This document shows, piece by piece, positions 8,289 to 16,753 of a stretch of 64,000 bases of DNA. The notes under the pieces are model-generated. The model was not told the DNA's origin, ran no database searches, and worked only from the letters and a program-made list of their open reading frames with translations. Source of the stretch: Pseudomonadota bacterium (GTDB taxonomy: Bacteria > Desulfobacterota > Desulfovibrionia > Desulfovibrionales > Desulfovibrionaceae); assembly GCA_018816865.1 (NCBI GenBank), contig JAHIUW010000011.1, positions 1-64,000 on the forward strand, given 5' to 3'. The stretch's first letter is position 1, and each line of letters starts with the position of its first letter. The position numbers and the translations under genes are program-made.

Positions 8289-8497
8289 TTGCCCCAGCCG
8301 TCGGCCAGCGCGTGCGCCTGCACTACAACCCCAAGGACGCGTCCAAAATGCCTCACCACGGGAAGGCCGGGGCCGTAGTGATCTCGGGCCGGGGCAAACC
8401 CCGCAACCACCTCGTGCGGTTGGACAATGGGCCGCTTATCGTCGTGCCATGTGGGAATATTTACAAGGCCACCGCCACACAGGATGCCGTATGTTGA
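8282..8497 (+). CDS. Hypothetical basic prophage protein, 71 aa
   Basis: A small basic protein begins inside the end of the methyltransferase gene (AAGGAGGCCTC then ATG, an excellent ribosome binding site). Its end overlaps the next gene. The pattern VGQRVRLHYNPKDASKMPHHGKAGAVVI..NHLVRLDNG suggests a small beta-barrel (KOW- or SH3-like) fold, as seen in short nucleic-acid-binding phage proteins; that reading is tentative. No family is firmly recognised. Confidence 0.6.
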   Translation: MLIAPAVGQRVRLHYNPKDASKMPHHGKAGAVVISGRGKPRNHLVRLDNGPLIVVPCGNIYKATATQDAVC

Positions 8498-9063
8498 GCG
8501 CCACCGACTACACCGATCTGGAGTTGCGCACCCTAGCCGACACAGAGGGGCAACGTCAGGCCGTGTGGGCCTGCGAACTCACCCCATGCACGTCAGCCGA
8601 GGACATGCTTGCCGAGGCCGTGTGGGTAATCCTGGGCTCAGGCATTTCCTACAACGCGGCCAGGTCCATGGAGCGCGAACTCAACGACACTGGCCGCTGT
8701 GCGCACCCCGGCAAGGCCAAGGCCATTGCCTACTGGCAGAAGAATTACAAGGGCATCTGGGCCGAATACAGCGCCAAGGCCACGGATGCCGAGCGCCTGG
8801 CCTACCTGCGCCGCCAGCCCTACTTCCGAGGCGACGCTTTGCCGTTCCTGCTGGCCAAGAACCTGGGGATGACCAGCTACTGCAAGCCTGACGTGCATTT
8901 GGTGCGTTTGGCAGCCCGGCACGGCTACGAGAGCGCACAGGCCATGTGCGAGGACCTGGCGCGGCAGTCAGGGCACACGGTGGCCTATGTGGACACGATT
9001 ATCTGGTTTGCGGCGATGAAAGGCTGGGCCTACGAGATCGAAGCTTTAACGGCAGTCTTGTAA
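8491..9063 (+). CDS. HhH-GPD/DNA-glycosylase-like prophage protein
   Basis: The 190-residue product starts at ATG 8491, overlapping the previous stop. The helix-rich sequence includes VWVILGSGISYNAAR at about residue 45, then RGDALPFLLAKNLGM and KPDVHLVRLAARHG, resembling the helix-hairpin-helix and following aspartate segment of base-excision glycosylases. A YVDTIIWFAA helix at the end fits the same fold. The typical GPG hairpin is not intact and the catalytic residues cannot be confirmed, so it may be a DNA-binding relative. It directly follows two DNA methyltransferases, which makes a role with modified bases plausible but unproven. Confidence 0.5.
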   Translation: MLSATDYTDLELRTLADTEGQRQAVWACELTPCTSAEDMLAEAVWVILGSGISYNAARSMERELNDTGRCAHPGKAKAIAYWQKNYKGIWAEYSAKATDAERLAYLRRQPYFRGDALPFLLAKNLGMTSYCKPDVHLVRLAARHGYESAQAMCEDLARQSGHTVAYVDTIIWFAAMKGWAYEIEALTAVL

Positions 9064-9097
9064 CGATTTTATCATGTGAATTCTGGGAGATAAGACG

Positions 9098-9529
9098 ATG
9101 GATAACGACCAGTTGAAATGCATATCTCATGAAATGCAGACCCAGAACAACGCCTGTACTGAGCACCCTATTTTCTGTGTGATGCGGAAGAAGCGGATTT
9201 TTGGTGTTGATCCCAGCTACCACGATGACGGTTACGAGTGGAGGCACAGCGACGAGGATTGGTGCGACGGGACCACGGCGACGGAAGACCTCATCAACGG
9301 AAAGGGCGACCCCATCACTGAAGAAGAGGCCGAGGAAGAAGGATGGTATCGCGTTCATTACGTCGAGATTGACGAGTTCGTAAACCCCCACTTCACACGC
9401 AAGGCCGCAGAAGAATTTATTGAGGTCAACGCCCACCACCTCAACAGACCGTTCGTCTATGTGTATTCGCTGTGGAGGTGTGACGAGATGATCGCCATCC
9501 GCGAACACCTGATGCAACAAGTCTCGTAA
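9098..9529 (+). CDS. Hypothetical acidic prophage protein, 143 aa
   Basis: A soluble, acidic, aromatic-rich protein with a GGGAGATAAG ribosome binding site before ATG 9098. It contains FCVMRKKRIFGVDPSYHDD near the N-terminus and a run of glutamates at about residues 75-82. No transmembrane segment, signal peptide or recognised motif is visible. Similar short proteins are common in the accessory part of tailed-phage genomes. Function unknown. Confidence 0.6.
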   Translation: MDNDQLKCISHEMQTQNNACTEHPIFCVMRKKRIFGVDPSYHDDGYEWRHSDEDWCDGTTATEDLINGKGDPITEEEAEEEGWYRVHYVEIDEFVNPHFTRKAAEEFIEVNAHHLNRPFVYVYSLWRCDEMIAIREHLMQQVS

Positions 9530-9569
9530 CGGTCAATATGGAACCCAATGTCTAGAACAGGCTGAAATC

Positions 9570-10140
9570 ATGACTCATCAGGAGCTTACAAAATACGCAG
9601 TAAAGTGGCTTCAGGGGCACGGTTATTCTGTCGCCCTGGCCGAGCTGCGCAACATCTCTGGCGAGGAGCCGGACGCCCTCGGATTGAGCAGCGGAGACTC
9701 TTGCCTGATTGAGTGTAAGACCTCGCGGGCCGACTTCCTGGCCGACAAAAAGAAGTGGCATCGCCGCAATCCAAAATTCGGCATGGGCACTTGGCGCTAC
9801 ATGCTTTGCCCCAAGGGGCTGCTTTCTCCTGATGAGATGCCCGAAGGCTGGGGCCTGCTCGAAGTGCGAGGCAGCCGCGTATACAAGATCAAGGGTGCGA
9901 CGATGTTCGACAAGGCCATGGCCGGAGCAAGCCGAACGCCCGTGGGTGTTCTCCTTGCTCCGGCGCATCACCCTGGAAGAGCCCGAGCTACTGGCTGAGA
10001 TCGTGGACGTGAGCAAGGCCAAAATCCGCATCGAAGTCAAGAAGGTGAACCTGGAGAATGAGGAGCGATGGCTTGAGCGGCAAGAGGCGCGGCAGAGAAT
10101 GAGAGAAAGAACACTCGAAAAACGGGAGTACCTGTGGTGA
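9570..10140 (+). pseudogene. PD-(D/E)xK-like phage nuclease gene split by a frameshift
   Basis: The 5' part reads EEPDALGLSSGD..LIECKTSRADF, a metal-binding Asp followed by ExK, as in small PD-(D/E)xK nuclease-like proteins. It then reads WRYMLCPKGLL..DEMPEGWGLL. After about codon 118 (near 9920-9935) the original frame drifts into Arg/Pro-rich nonsense ending at 9998. The frame one base away carries the natural continuation (EQAERPWVFSLLRRITLEEPELL, then a charged helical tail) to TGA 10138. A one-base indel near GCCATGGCCGGAG explains this. The intact product would be about 190 residues. The catalytic part is complete, so the truncated form could retain some function. Confidence 0.7.
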
Positions 10141-10400
10141 ACATCACTGTCGAAGGCGTGAAATACAAGGTCACTGAGCACATGGGCTACAACCACGATG
10201 CTGGCGGAAACGCCGCGTATGTCGAAACGCCAGAAGGTGAAAAGGTGGCCGTTAAGAGCGGCAGGGAATGGCGTTGGTGAACGGCTGAGGATCGCGTTGC
10301 TCCGCTGAAAAGATACCTTGAACTCCAGAAAGAGCGGCGTAAACGCATCGTCGCTATGCAATGGGATTATGGATACCGGGGATATACCTCGCACGTCTAA
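10134..10400 (+). pseudogene. Small prophage gene interrupted by an in-frame TGA
   Basis: A GGGAG site precedes GTG 10134, overlapping the previous gene. The first 48 codons read a coherent small protein (VEGVKYKVTEHMGYNHD..) ending in GREWRW and TGA 10278-10280. The same frame then continues with clear coding character for 40 more codons (AEDRVAPLKRYLELQKERRK..MQWDYGYRGY) to TAA 10398. A TGG-to-TGA change is the simplest explanation. Selenocysteine insertion is a weak alternative, because selC lies in this window and an imperfect stem-loop follows the TGA. No family is recognised. Confidence 0.55.
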
Positions 10401-10419
10401 TTGCAGGCATTTGATGGCC

Positions 10420-10653
10420 TTAATTGCGAGTAAAGAACTTTCTCATCCATTCAGGAGGTTGAAGACCAAGCCTCATATACAGTGGAGCTTTTCGTTGGTT
10501 TTTGCCAACACCTGTAGCGGGGTTATAACCATCATCAATATAACGAATTCTTCTGCTTTTCAAAAATCCAAATAATTTTACACCACCAGAGATAATCATA
10601 GTAGCCAAGACCATCCCTAAAGCAACTTCCAAAACAGAGGATACGTTAATCAT
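10420..10653 (-). CDS. Small membrane protein on the opposite strand (moron-like)
   Basis: This 77-residue protein has one hydrophobic segment at about residues 8-28 (LEVALGMVLATMIISGGVKLF) and a basic, Tyr/Arg-rich tail. It is the only leftward gene in the element and lies in a visibly AT-richer patch (about 10.4-10.7 kb), suggesting separate acquisition. A run of ten G (on its strand) lies just upstream of the ATG at 10653. A longer start at 10701 would put that run inside the coding sequence. No family is recognised. Confidence 0.5.
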   Translation of the reverse strand: MINVSSVLEVALGMVLATMIISGGVKLFGFLKSRRIRYIDDGYNPATGVGKNQRKAPLYMRLGLQPPEWMRKFFTRN

Positions 10654-10812
10654 ATTCCACCCCCCCCCCAATAAATTATGCATAGCACGAATAAAATACA
10701 TGACAAACCCCGCTTTGCCCCTTGCACCGCAAATAATTCAAGACAGCGGCGGGCACAAGCGGTTCCCACGACCGCCGAAGAAGTTGGGGAAGTAACCGAG
10801 GAGAGAAGGAAG

Positions 10813-11028
10813 ATGAACATCGAACTCATTGCCGCATGGCTCAACTTCATCGCCCTGGCGACCGGCTACATCACCATGTGCGCCGGGGGCCTGCTCCTTG
10901 CCTTTGTCATTTGCGGCTTGGCCGTGCGCATTCTCTTTGGCCGCATCAAATCTATGGGCAGGCTCACCAGCTACTTCCTGTTCATCAGCGGGGACAAAGA
11001 TCACGCCAAGGCCATGAAGGACGCCTAG
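10813..11028 (+). CDS. Small two-span membrane protein, 71 aa
   Basis: ATG 10813 follows GAGGAGAGAAGGAAG, a strong ribosome binding site. Residues about 6-45 form one long or two short hydrophobic helices (LNFIALATGYITMCAGGLLLAFVICGLAVRILF), followed by a basic, charged tail. The protein belongs to the same expression unit as the excisionase-like gene four bases downstream. Holin-like size and topology are noted, but no lysis gene is nearby, so no function is assigned. Confidence 0.6.
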   Translation: MNIELIAAWLNFIALATGYITMCAGGLLLAFVICGLAVRILFGRIKSMGRLTSYFLFISGDKDHAKAMKDA

Positions 11029-11031
11029 CCC

Positions 11032-11232
11032 ATGACCAAGCGGTGGCTCAGGCTCTCCGAAGCCTGTAAGTATGCAGGGCTTTCCCCCAACACATTCCGC
11101 AAATATGTGGACCTGGGGATCTTCCGTGCCGACCGCACCGAAGGTGGACACCGCAGGATCGACCGCGAATCAATCGACGAGTATTTTGACCGCTCCAGGA
11201 GAGAAGCCCTTGCCATCTGCTCAAACTTCTAG
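11032..11232 (+). CDS. Excisionase-like MerR/HTH-17 DNA-binding protein
   Basis: The 66-residue protein is a compact winged-helix of the excisionase/MerR kind: LRLSEACKYAGLSPNTFRKYVDLGIFRADRTEGGHRRIDRESIDEYF, with the helix-turn-helix followed by the Gly-His-Arg-Arg wing. Such proteins bend attachment-site DNA and set the direction of tyrosine integrases. It ends 13 bases before the integrase start, the usual xis-int arrangement. Confidence 0.8.
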   Translation: MTKRWLRLSEACKYAGLSPNTFRKYVDLGIFRADRTEGGHRRIDRESIDEYFDRSRREALAICSNF

Positions 11233-11245
11233 CTACAAGGTCGCT

Positions 11246-12274
11246 ATGCGACTGTACCAGCGACCAGACACAGGCTTCTGGTTTGTGGAGTTCGAGCGTG
11301 GCAAACGTCGCTCCCTCAAGACCAAAGACAAGGCCAAGGCGCGAACGATCTTCAACACCCTGAAGACCGAGTACCTGAACGGCAGGCTTCTGCAACTCAC
11401 CCCCACCGGCAAGTCCACCCTGGGCAAGTTCAGGGCTGATTACTTGGCCTGGGCCGAAGAGACTCAAAACAAACACACCTTCCGCGCCAACCGCAAGGCC
11501 CTGGACAAGCTGGAGCACTACGCGGGGCAGTCAACGCCACTGGGCCGCCTGGGCCAGCGTGTCATTGACGATATGATCGCCGACCTCATGCGTAAGGGCC
11601 GCAAGCCTTCAACTATCAACCACTACATCCGACACGCCAAATCAGTCCTGAACAAGGCGGTTGAGTGGAAGCTGGTGGCCAGCAACCCGTTGGGCCGCGT
11701 CAAACAAATTTCAGGCGGCGAGTCAGAGCCTGGATTCATGGACTCCGCCCAGGCCAAGGACTACATCTCCAAAATCACTGACCCCGAGATCCGCCGCATG
11801 GCCGTTGCCTACATCACGTCTGGAATGCGCCGCGTGGAATTGCTCAATCTGGTCTACCCCAGAGACGTTGATTTCGATGCCGGGCAGATCCGCGTGGAGC
11901 GCCAGAAAAAGCGCCGCAAGGTCGTCCAGTGGATTCCCATGCACCCGATGTTCCGGGCCGTGCTCATGTCCATGGACCTCGTTGACGGCCGCAGGATTTT
12001 CAACCGCTGGGAACACCCCGACACCATCACCCACAAGATCAAGCAAAGCCTCCGCGACGCCGGGTACGGCCACCTGCACCTGCATAGCCTCCGCCACACC
12101 CTCGGTGCGATCCTCGCCATGGATGGACAGTCCGAACGGACCATTGCGGACATGCTCGGCCACGCCCAGACCAGCACGGCGTCCATCTACACCCACGCCA
12201 CCCATGACCACCTCGCCAAGGCCCTGAAGGCGGTCAATTTGGGGCTGGTCGATTTGGGGAATAAAAAGGCGTGA
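11246..12274 (+). CDS. int: Tyrosine-recombinase integrase
   Basis: This 342-residue enzyme has an N-terminal AP2-like arm-binding segment, a SAM-like core-binding domain (about 55-150; STINHYIRHAKSVLNKAVEW) and a C-terminal catalytic domain. The catalytic residues are visible: Arg195 (SGMRRVELL), His280 and Arg283 (HSLRH), His306 (MLGHA) and the nucleophile Tyr315 (SIYTHAT). ATG 11246 is chosen because conserved sequence starts there, although its ribosome binding site is weak (ACAAGG) and the frame is open upstream. The gene points at the tRNA-Asn-derived attachment site 60 bases downstream and should integrate and excise the element there. Confidence 0.92.
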   Translation: MRLYQRPDTGFWFVEFERGKRRSLKTKDKAKARTIFNTLKTEYLNGRLLQLTPTGKSTLGKFRADYLAWAEETQNKHTFRANRKALDKLEHYAGQSTPLGRLGQRVIDDMIADLMRKGRKPSTINHYIRHAKSVLNKAVEWKLVASNPLGRVKQISGGESEPGFMDSAQAKDYISKITDPEIRRMAVAYITSGMRRVELLNLVYPRDVDFDAGQIRVERQKKRRKVVQWIPMHPMFRAVLMSMDLVDGRRIFNRWEHPDTITHKIKQSLRDAGYGHLHLHSLRHTLGAILAMDGQSERTIADMLGHAQTSTASIYTHATHDHLAKALKAVNLGLVDLGNKKA

Positions 12275-12334
12275 TGCGACCGTTTTGCGCCCGCTGCACC
12301 TGGGAAGCGTTTGTCTAAGCCAACCGCCACACTA

Positions 12335-12379
12335 CTGTTAATCACTAGGTTCGCGGTTCAAGTCCGTGCTGGGGAGCCA
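12335..12379 (+). other. Attachment site: 3' fragment of a tRNA-Asn(GTT) gene
   Basis: The 45 bases begin in the anticodon loop (CTGTTAA, anticodon GTT) and run through variable region, T arm (CGCGG-TTCAAGT-CCGTG) and acceptor 3' strand to CCA at 12377-12379. The 5' half that would complete the anticodon stem, D arm and acceptor stem is absent; upstream sequence does not pair. This is what an integrase leaves at the far end after insertion into a tRNA gene. The intact tRNA-Asn should lie beyond the left edge. Confidence 0.88.
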
Positions 12380-12387
12380 AGGAAATC

Positions 12388-12427
12388 AAGGGCTGATACG
12401 GTGTAACAACCATATCAGCCCTTTTTC
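12388..12427 (+). terminator. Rho-independent terminator after the tRNA-Asn fragment
   Basis: GGGCTGATA (12390-12398) pairs with TATCAGCCC (12413-12421) and is followed by TTTTTCT. It was presumably the terminator of the host tRNA-Asn gene before integration and now ends rightward transcription leaving the integrase. Confidence 0.85.
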
Positions 12428-12762
12428 TATTCTACAAAATCTGCCAAAAAGCACCTTTTTTGTGCGCAATCTGAACTCAGTTTGCACACAGTAGCGTTCT
12501 CTCAACCTCAGAGATGCTCACATTCGCCATGCCCCTTGCCCACGGCCCCTCCCTGCATCTATTCCTCCGGTGCTCAACCACACCGCCCCCACTTCACGGC
12601 AGGGCCATCTCACAAATGATGGTGCAGACCACCCGTTACCTCCGTGATTGCCAACCGCCCAAAACTAAGGTTAAATTGAAATATGCAGTTCAAAGAACCC
12701 TGCTGTATTTCATACAATCCAAACGTACCCACCAACGTTGAAGGGGCACCAGGGACTCGTCA
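12428..12762. other. Gene-free spacer between the element and the histidine kinase
   Basis: About 335 bases carry no open frame with coding character. An AT-rich stretch at about 12665-12720 probably includes the kinase promoter, but no clear -35/-10 pair stands out. Nothing else is seen. Confidence 0.5.
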
Positions 12763-14850
12763 GTGAGATTTTCCAAACGCTTCATCACCATCTGCATCAT
12801 CTCGGCCCTGGCCTTTGCGGCCTTTGTTGCCCTTTGGCAGCAAAAATCTCTGGATAATGCGCGTCTTCAGGTCGAAAACCATGCCCAGGTCATCGCCAAC
12901 GCCCTGTGGACGTTCGAGGACTCCAGCGCCCTGGCCTACCTGCAACTGGCCGCTGACTCATCAGGCTACGAATGGCTGGTCGTCAAGGACGACCTGGGCA
13001 AGACCTTCCTGATGATCGAAGGCCCCCCTCTGAGCAAGGTTGAAACCCTACTCACGGCCATGGGGCTCATCCGCAGCCACACCATCACCACGAATATTCG
13101 CCACGAAGAGCGGACCATCGGCACCATCAGCGTCCTGTGGCTGTCGCGGACCATCTACATTCACCTCTATATCCTGCTCTGCCTGATCCTCTTCCTGGGG
13201 GGCATCTGGCTCTTTTTACGCTTGTTGGACATGAACCGCACCCTGGAATCCAGGGTCAGCAAACGGACGGCAGAACTGGAGACCGCTCTGGGAGAGCTGG
13301 GGAACAGCGAGGAAAAATTCCGATCCCTGGTGGAGAACATCCCCGGAGCTGTTCTCCACAGCGTCAACGACAGCCAATGGACGGCCCTGTTCATCAGTGA
13401 CCCCGTGGAGGAAATCACGGGCCACCCGGCGCGGGATTTCATGACCGGCAAGGTGGACTTCCTGCACCAGGTCGTGCACCCGGAAGACCGCCTCCGGGTC
13501 CGCGCCACCGTCGCCGAGGCCCTGATCAAGGGCTCGGACTACTCACTGGAATACAGGATTCTGGACGCCTCGGGGGGGCTGCACTGGGTGTCAGAGAAAG
13601 GACAGGGCGTATCTTGGAAGGGCGGCCACCCGGAATACTTCACCAGCGCCATCTTCGACATTACCAATCGCAAACTCGCCGAACAGGAGTTGCTCAGGCT
13701 TCAGAACATGTTGCAGAGCACCATCAATTCCATGCCTTCGGTCCTCGTGGGCGTAGATACTCAGGGCCGCGTGACCCAGTGGAACCTCGAAGCCGAGCGC
13801 TTGACCGGAATCAGCGCCGCCTCCGCCCAGGGCAAGACCCTGGAACAGGTCCATCCCGTGCTCGCCCCGGAAATGAAAAACGTGCTTCGCGCCATCCGTG
13901 AAAAGACCGTCCTGTCCACCCCTCGCCTACTCAGGCAGATCGGGGGAGAGCTTCACTACAATGACATCACCGTCTTCCCACTGATGGGCAGCGGGGTGCT
14001 GGGTGCCGTGATCCGTGTCGACGACGTCACGGACCGGGTGAGGATCGACGAGATGATGGTCCAGACCGAGAAGATGATGTCTGTGGGCGGACTGGCAGCG
14101 GGCATGGCCCACGAAATCAACAACCCCCTGGGCGGTATCCTGCAGGGCACCCAGAATATCCTGCGGCGCACGGCTTCCGACCTGCCCGCAAACCTACAGG
14201 TCGCGCAGGACCTCGGCTGCACCATGGAGCAGATCCAGGAGTATCTGGAAAGACGGGGCATCCGCAGAATGCTGAACGGCATCCAGGAGTCCGGGCAGCG
14301 CGCCGCCAAAATCGTCTCCAACATGCTGGACTTCAGCCGCAAGAGCGGGACCAGCATGGCCCCATGCAGTGTCAACGTCCTGGCCGACTCGGTCCTGGAT
14401 CTGGCCGCCAGCGATTACGATCTCAAAAAGAATTATGATTTCAAGAAAGTCCGGATCATCCGCGAGTACGATCGCGATCTCGACCAGGTCACCTGCGCCC
14501 ACACCGAGGTTGAACAGGTCCTGTTCAACCTGATCAAGAACGCCACCTACGCCATGGCCGAAAGCCCGAAACCGGGCATTGAACCCACCATCATCATCAG
14601 GACGCACCGGGACGGCGACCAGGCGATCATCGAGGTGGAGGACAACGGGCCGGGGATGACCCAGGATACCCGCAAACGCATCTTCGAACCCTTCTTCACC
14701 ACCAAGCCCCCGGGAGTTGGTACCGGATTGGGCCTCTCGGTCTCGTATTTCATCATCACCCAGAATCACGGTGGACAGTTCTCCGTGGAATCCACACCGG
14801 GGGTCGGTACCACCTTTTCCATCCGCCTGCCCATGCACCCACGGAACTGA
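12763..14850 (+). CDS. Membrane histidine kinase with two PAS domains
   Basis: A GTG start gives 695 residues. Two membrane spans (about 8-25 and 128-150) bracket a periplasmic sensor region of about 100 residues. A short coiled coil (RVSKRTAELETALGELGNSEEKF) leads to PAS 1 (about 180-310, with HPEDR) and PAS 2 (about 315-425). Next comes a HisKA dimerisation domain with phospho-acceptor His450 in GMAHEINNPLGG, then HATPase_c with the N box (NLIKNATYAM), G1 (VEDNGPGM), F (FEPFFTTK) and G2 (GTGLGLSVS). The HisKA helices are separated by an unusually long insert before MLDFSRKSG. No response regulator is adjacent, so this is an orphan kinase. The ligand is unknown. Confidence 0.88.
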   Translation: MRFSKRFITICIISALAFAAFVALWQQKSLDNARLQVENHAQVIANALWTFEDSSALAYLQLAADSSGYEWLVVKDDLGKTFLMIEGPPLSKVETLLTAMGLIRSHTITTNIRHEERTIGTISVLWLSRTIYIHLYILLCLILFLGGIWLFLRLLDMNRTLESRVSKRTAELETALGELGNSEEKFRSLVENIPGAVLHSVNDSQWTALFISDPVEEITGHPARDFMTGKVDFLHQVVHPEDRLRVRATVAEALIKGSDYSLEYRILDASGGLHWVSEKGQGVSWKGGHPEYFTSAIFDITNRKLAEQELLRLQNMLQSTINSMPSVLVGVDTQGRVTQWNLEAERLTGISAASAQGKTLEQVHPVLAPEMKNVLRAIREKTVLSTPRLLRQIGGELHYNDITVFPLMGSGVLGAVIRVDDVTDRVRIDEMMVQTEKMMSVGGLAAGMAHEINNPLGGILQGTQNILRRTASDLPANLQVAQDLGCTMEQIQEYLERRGIRRMLNGIQESGQRAAKIVSNMLDFSRKSGTSMAPCSVNVLADSVLDLAASDYDLKKNYDFKKVRIIREYDRDLDQVTCAHTEVEQVLFNLIKNATYAMAESPKPGIEPTIIIRTHRDGDQAIIEVEDNGPGMTQDTRKRIFEPFFTTKPPGVGTGLGLSVSYFIITQNHGGQFSVESTPGVGTTFSIRLPMHPRN

Positions 14851-14876
14851 TCCGTCCACACGAGCCAAACAGCAAA

Positions 14877-14907
14877 GGCCCCCGCCGTAACGGCGGGGGC
14901 CTCTTTT
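14877..14907. terminator. Strong terminator between convergent kinase and chemoreceptor genes
   Basis: GGCCCCCGCCG (14877-14887) pairs perfectly with CGGCGGGGGCC (14891-14901) around TAA, followed by TCTTTT on the + strand. It ends the kinase transcript. The leftward side has a weaker T tract, so use by the facing chemoreceptor gene is possible. Confidence 0.88.
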
Positions 14908-14932
14908 CATCTTTTGCGCCAGAGACGAGGGC

Positions 14933-16753
14933 CTACTTCTGCTGGCCTTCGGCCTTCAGTTCGGCCACCAGGGCATTGAGCTTCCCGGCCTGCTCGGCCA
15001 GTTCGCGCAAGGCAATGGCGGACTCTTCCACGCCCCTGGAGGTCTCAACAGCGATGTTGTTGATCTCGTCAATGGCTTGATTGATCTCCTCGCTGGCGGC
15101 AGACTGCTCTTCGGCTGCCGTGGCGATGCTCTGGATCTGCTTGGCGCTTTCCTCGGTGCCTGTGACGATCTCCTTGAGCACGGTCCCGGACTCGTTGGAC
15201 AATTCCGAAGCACGTTCCAGATCGACCACGGCGGTCTTCATGCCCGAGATGTTCTCGCTGGCGACCCGCTGGATAGCCTCAATGGAATCCCCGACTTCCT
15301 TGGTGGCGCTCATTGTCTTTTCGGCCAACTTACGCACCTCGTCGGCCACCACGGCGAACCCGCGACCGGCATCGCCCGCACGTGCGGCCTCAATGGCGGC
15401 GTTGAGGGCCAAGAGGTTGGTCTGGTCCGCGATGTCGGAGATCACTCCCATGATATTGCCAATGGCTTCTGCCTGAACGCCCAAGGCGTTCATGCTGTCT
15501 TGCAGGGACGTCGTCTGCGCGCGGGTCGTATTCATGGCGCTCACGGACTTGTTGACAATCTCGGCTCCCTGGCGGGCCTTTTCCTGGGCTCCCTCGGCAT
15601 TCTGGGCGGCGTCACCCGCATTACGGGCGACTTCAAGCACCGTGGCGTTCATCTCTTCCATGGCCGTGGCCGTGGTCTGGAGGCGTTCACGCTGCACATC
15701 GGTGCCGCTGGAGATCTCGTCGGCCTGGACGGAGATCTCTTCCGTAGCGGCAGAGATACGCTCCACAACCTCTTCAAGACGCAGGGCGGCCTGGAACATG
15801 CCTTCAGCCTTGGCGGTCTTGGCCATGCGGGTGGCTTCCTCGGCCTCGCCCTTGGCCACTTCCGCGGCACGGGCCTTGTCCTCGGCATCCTGGGTCTTGG
15901 CCGTGATCTCCTCGATATTTTGCAGCAACGTCGAAGCCATGGTGTTCAAGGCCTGTTGCAGCTTGGAGGCTTCGTCCCGCCCCTTGATCTCCAAGTGGAG
16001 GTCGTAGTTGCCGCCAGCGATCTCACCCGCTGCGTCCGTGGACTGGACAATGGGCCCGGTGATGCTCCTGACGATGAGCCAGGACATCGGCAGCACACCG
16101 ACCAGGAAGATCGCCATCAGCACCCCGACCACCCAGGTCGTGTTGGAACTGACCACATCTGCGATGATCCCGCTGACCTCGGCCTTGGCCGCATCGATAT
16201 TGTCGATATAGACGCCGGTGCCGATCCAGTAATTTGTGCCGGTAATCATTTGGGCATAGGCCAACTTCGGCTGGTCACCCGCACCGGGTTTGCCGAAGAC
16301 GTACAGCACGAAGCCGCCGCCCTGGCTGGCCTGCTTGGCCAGTTCCTGAACAAAGAAAACGCCGTTGACATCCTTGGATGCGGACATGTCCTTGCCCTGC
16401 AGGGCGGGCTTGGGCGGAACGGTGACCACCGTGGTCTCCTCGTACACGAAGAAATAACCGGACTTGTCCTCTTCGTAACGGATCGGGTCCACTGCCTTGC
16501 GGACCATTTCCAGCCGCAGCCCATCATCTTCGACACCCTTGATCATCTCGCCGATGGATTCGGCCAGGGACTTGGTGGCCACCTGCAGCTTTTCCTTTTG
16601 GCCCGACAGCATGCGGTCATTGACCTGCTGGACACTGATGTCCTTGATCGTCGTCGAATTGACAAGAAACGCCGCGACGGTCCCTCCAATGAAGAACACC
16701 ATCACTGCAAGAACCAGATAGATGCGCACCCCGATGCTGATTTGCCGGAGCAT
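14933..16753 (-). CDS. Methyl-accepting chemotaxis protein with a periplasmic Cache domain
   Basis: The 606-residue receptor has an N-terminal membrane span (about 10-30), a periplasmic single-Cache-type domain (about 35-195, with [10 protein letters not shown] and a [13 protein letters not shown] ending), a second span (about 205-228), HAMP (about 229-282) and a long cytoplasmic coiled coil. The tip [41 protein letters not shown], where CheA and CheW bind, is intact. [16 protein letters not shown] resembles Cache domains that bind small organic acids; the real ligand is not deducible. No CheB/CheR pentapeptide is present at the C-terminus (AEGQQK). It is transcribed alone. Confidence 0.92.
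   Translation of the reverse strand: MLRQISIGVRIYLVLAVMVFFIGGTVAAFLVNSTTIKDISVQQVNDRMLSGQKEKLQVATKSLAESIGEMIKGVEDDGLRLEMVRKAVDPIRYEEDKSGYFFVYEETTVVTVPPKPALQGKDMSASKDVNGVFFVQELAKQASQGGGFVLYVFGKPGAGDQPKLAYAQMITGTNYWIGTGVYIDNIDAAKAEVSGIIADVVSSNTTWVVGVLMAIFLVGVLPMSWLIVRSITGPIVQSTDAAGEIAGGNYDLHLEIKGRDEASKLQQALNTMASTLLQNIEEITAKTQDAEDKARAAEVAKGEAEEATRMAKTAKAEGMFQAALRLEEVVERISAATEEISVQADEISSGTDVQRERLQTTATAMEEMNATVLEVARNAGDAAQNAEGAQEKARQGAEIVNKSVSAMNTTRAQTTSLQDSMNALGVQAEAIGNIMGVISDIADQTNLLALNAAIEAARAGDAGRGFAVVADEVRKLAEKTMSATKEVGDSIEAIQRVASENISGMKTAVVDLERASELSNESGTVLKEIVTGTEESAKQIQSIATAAEEQSAASEEINQAIDEINNIAVETSRGVEESAIALRELAEQAGKLNALVAELKAEGQQK

Noticed and set aside
10813-11028. Holin
   Set aside because: Size and membrane spans fit, but no endolysin or spanin gene is nearby and the gene sits with xis and int, so no lysis role is assigned.
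12280-12379. A complete functional tRNA-Asn gene
   Set aside because: The acceptor 5' strand, D arm and 5' anticodon stem are missing; the sequence before 12335 cannot pair. Only the 3' fragment exists.
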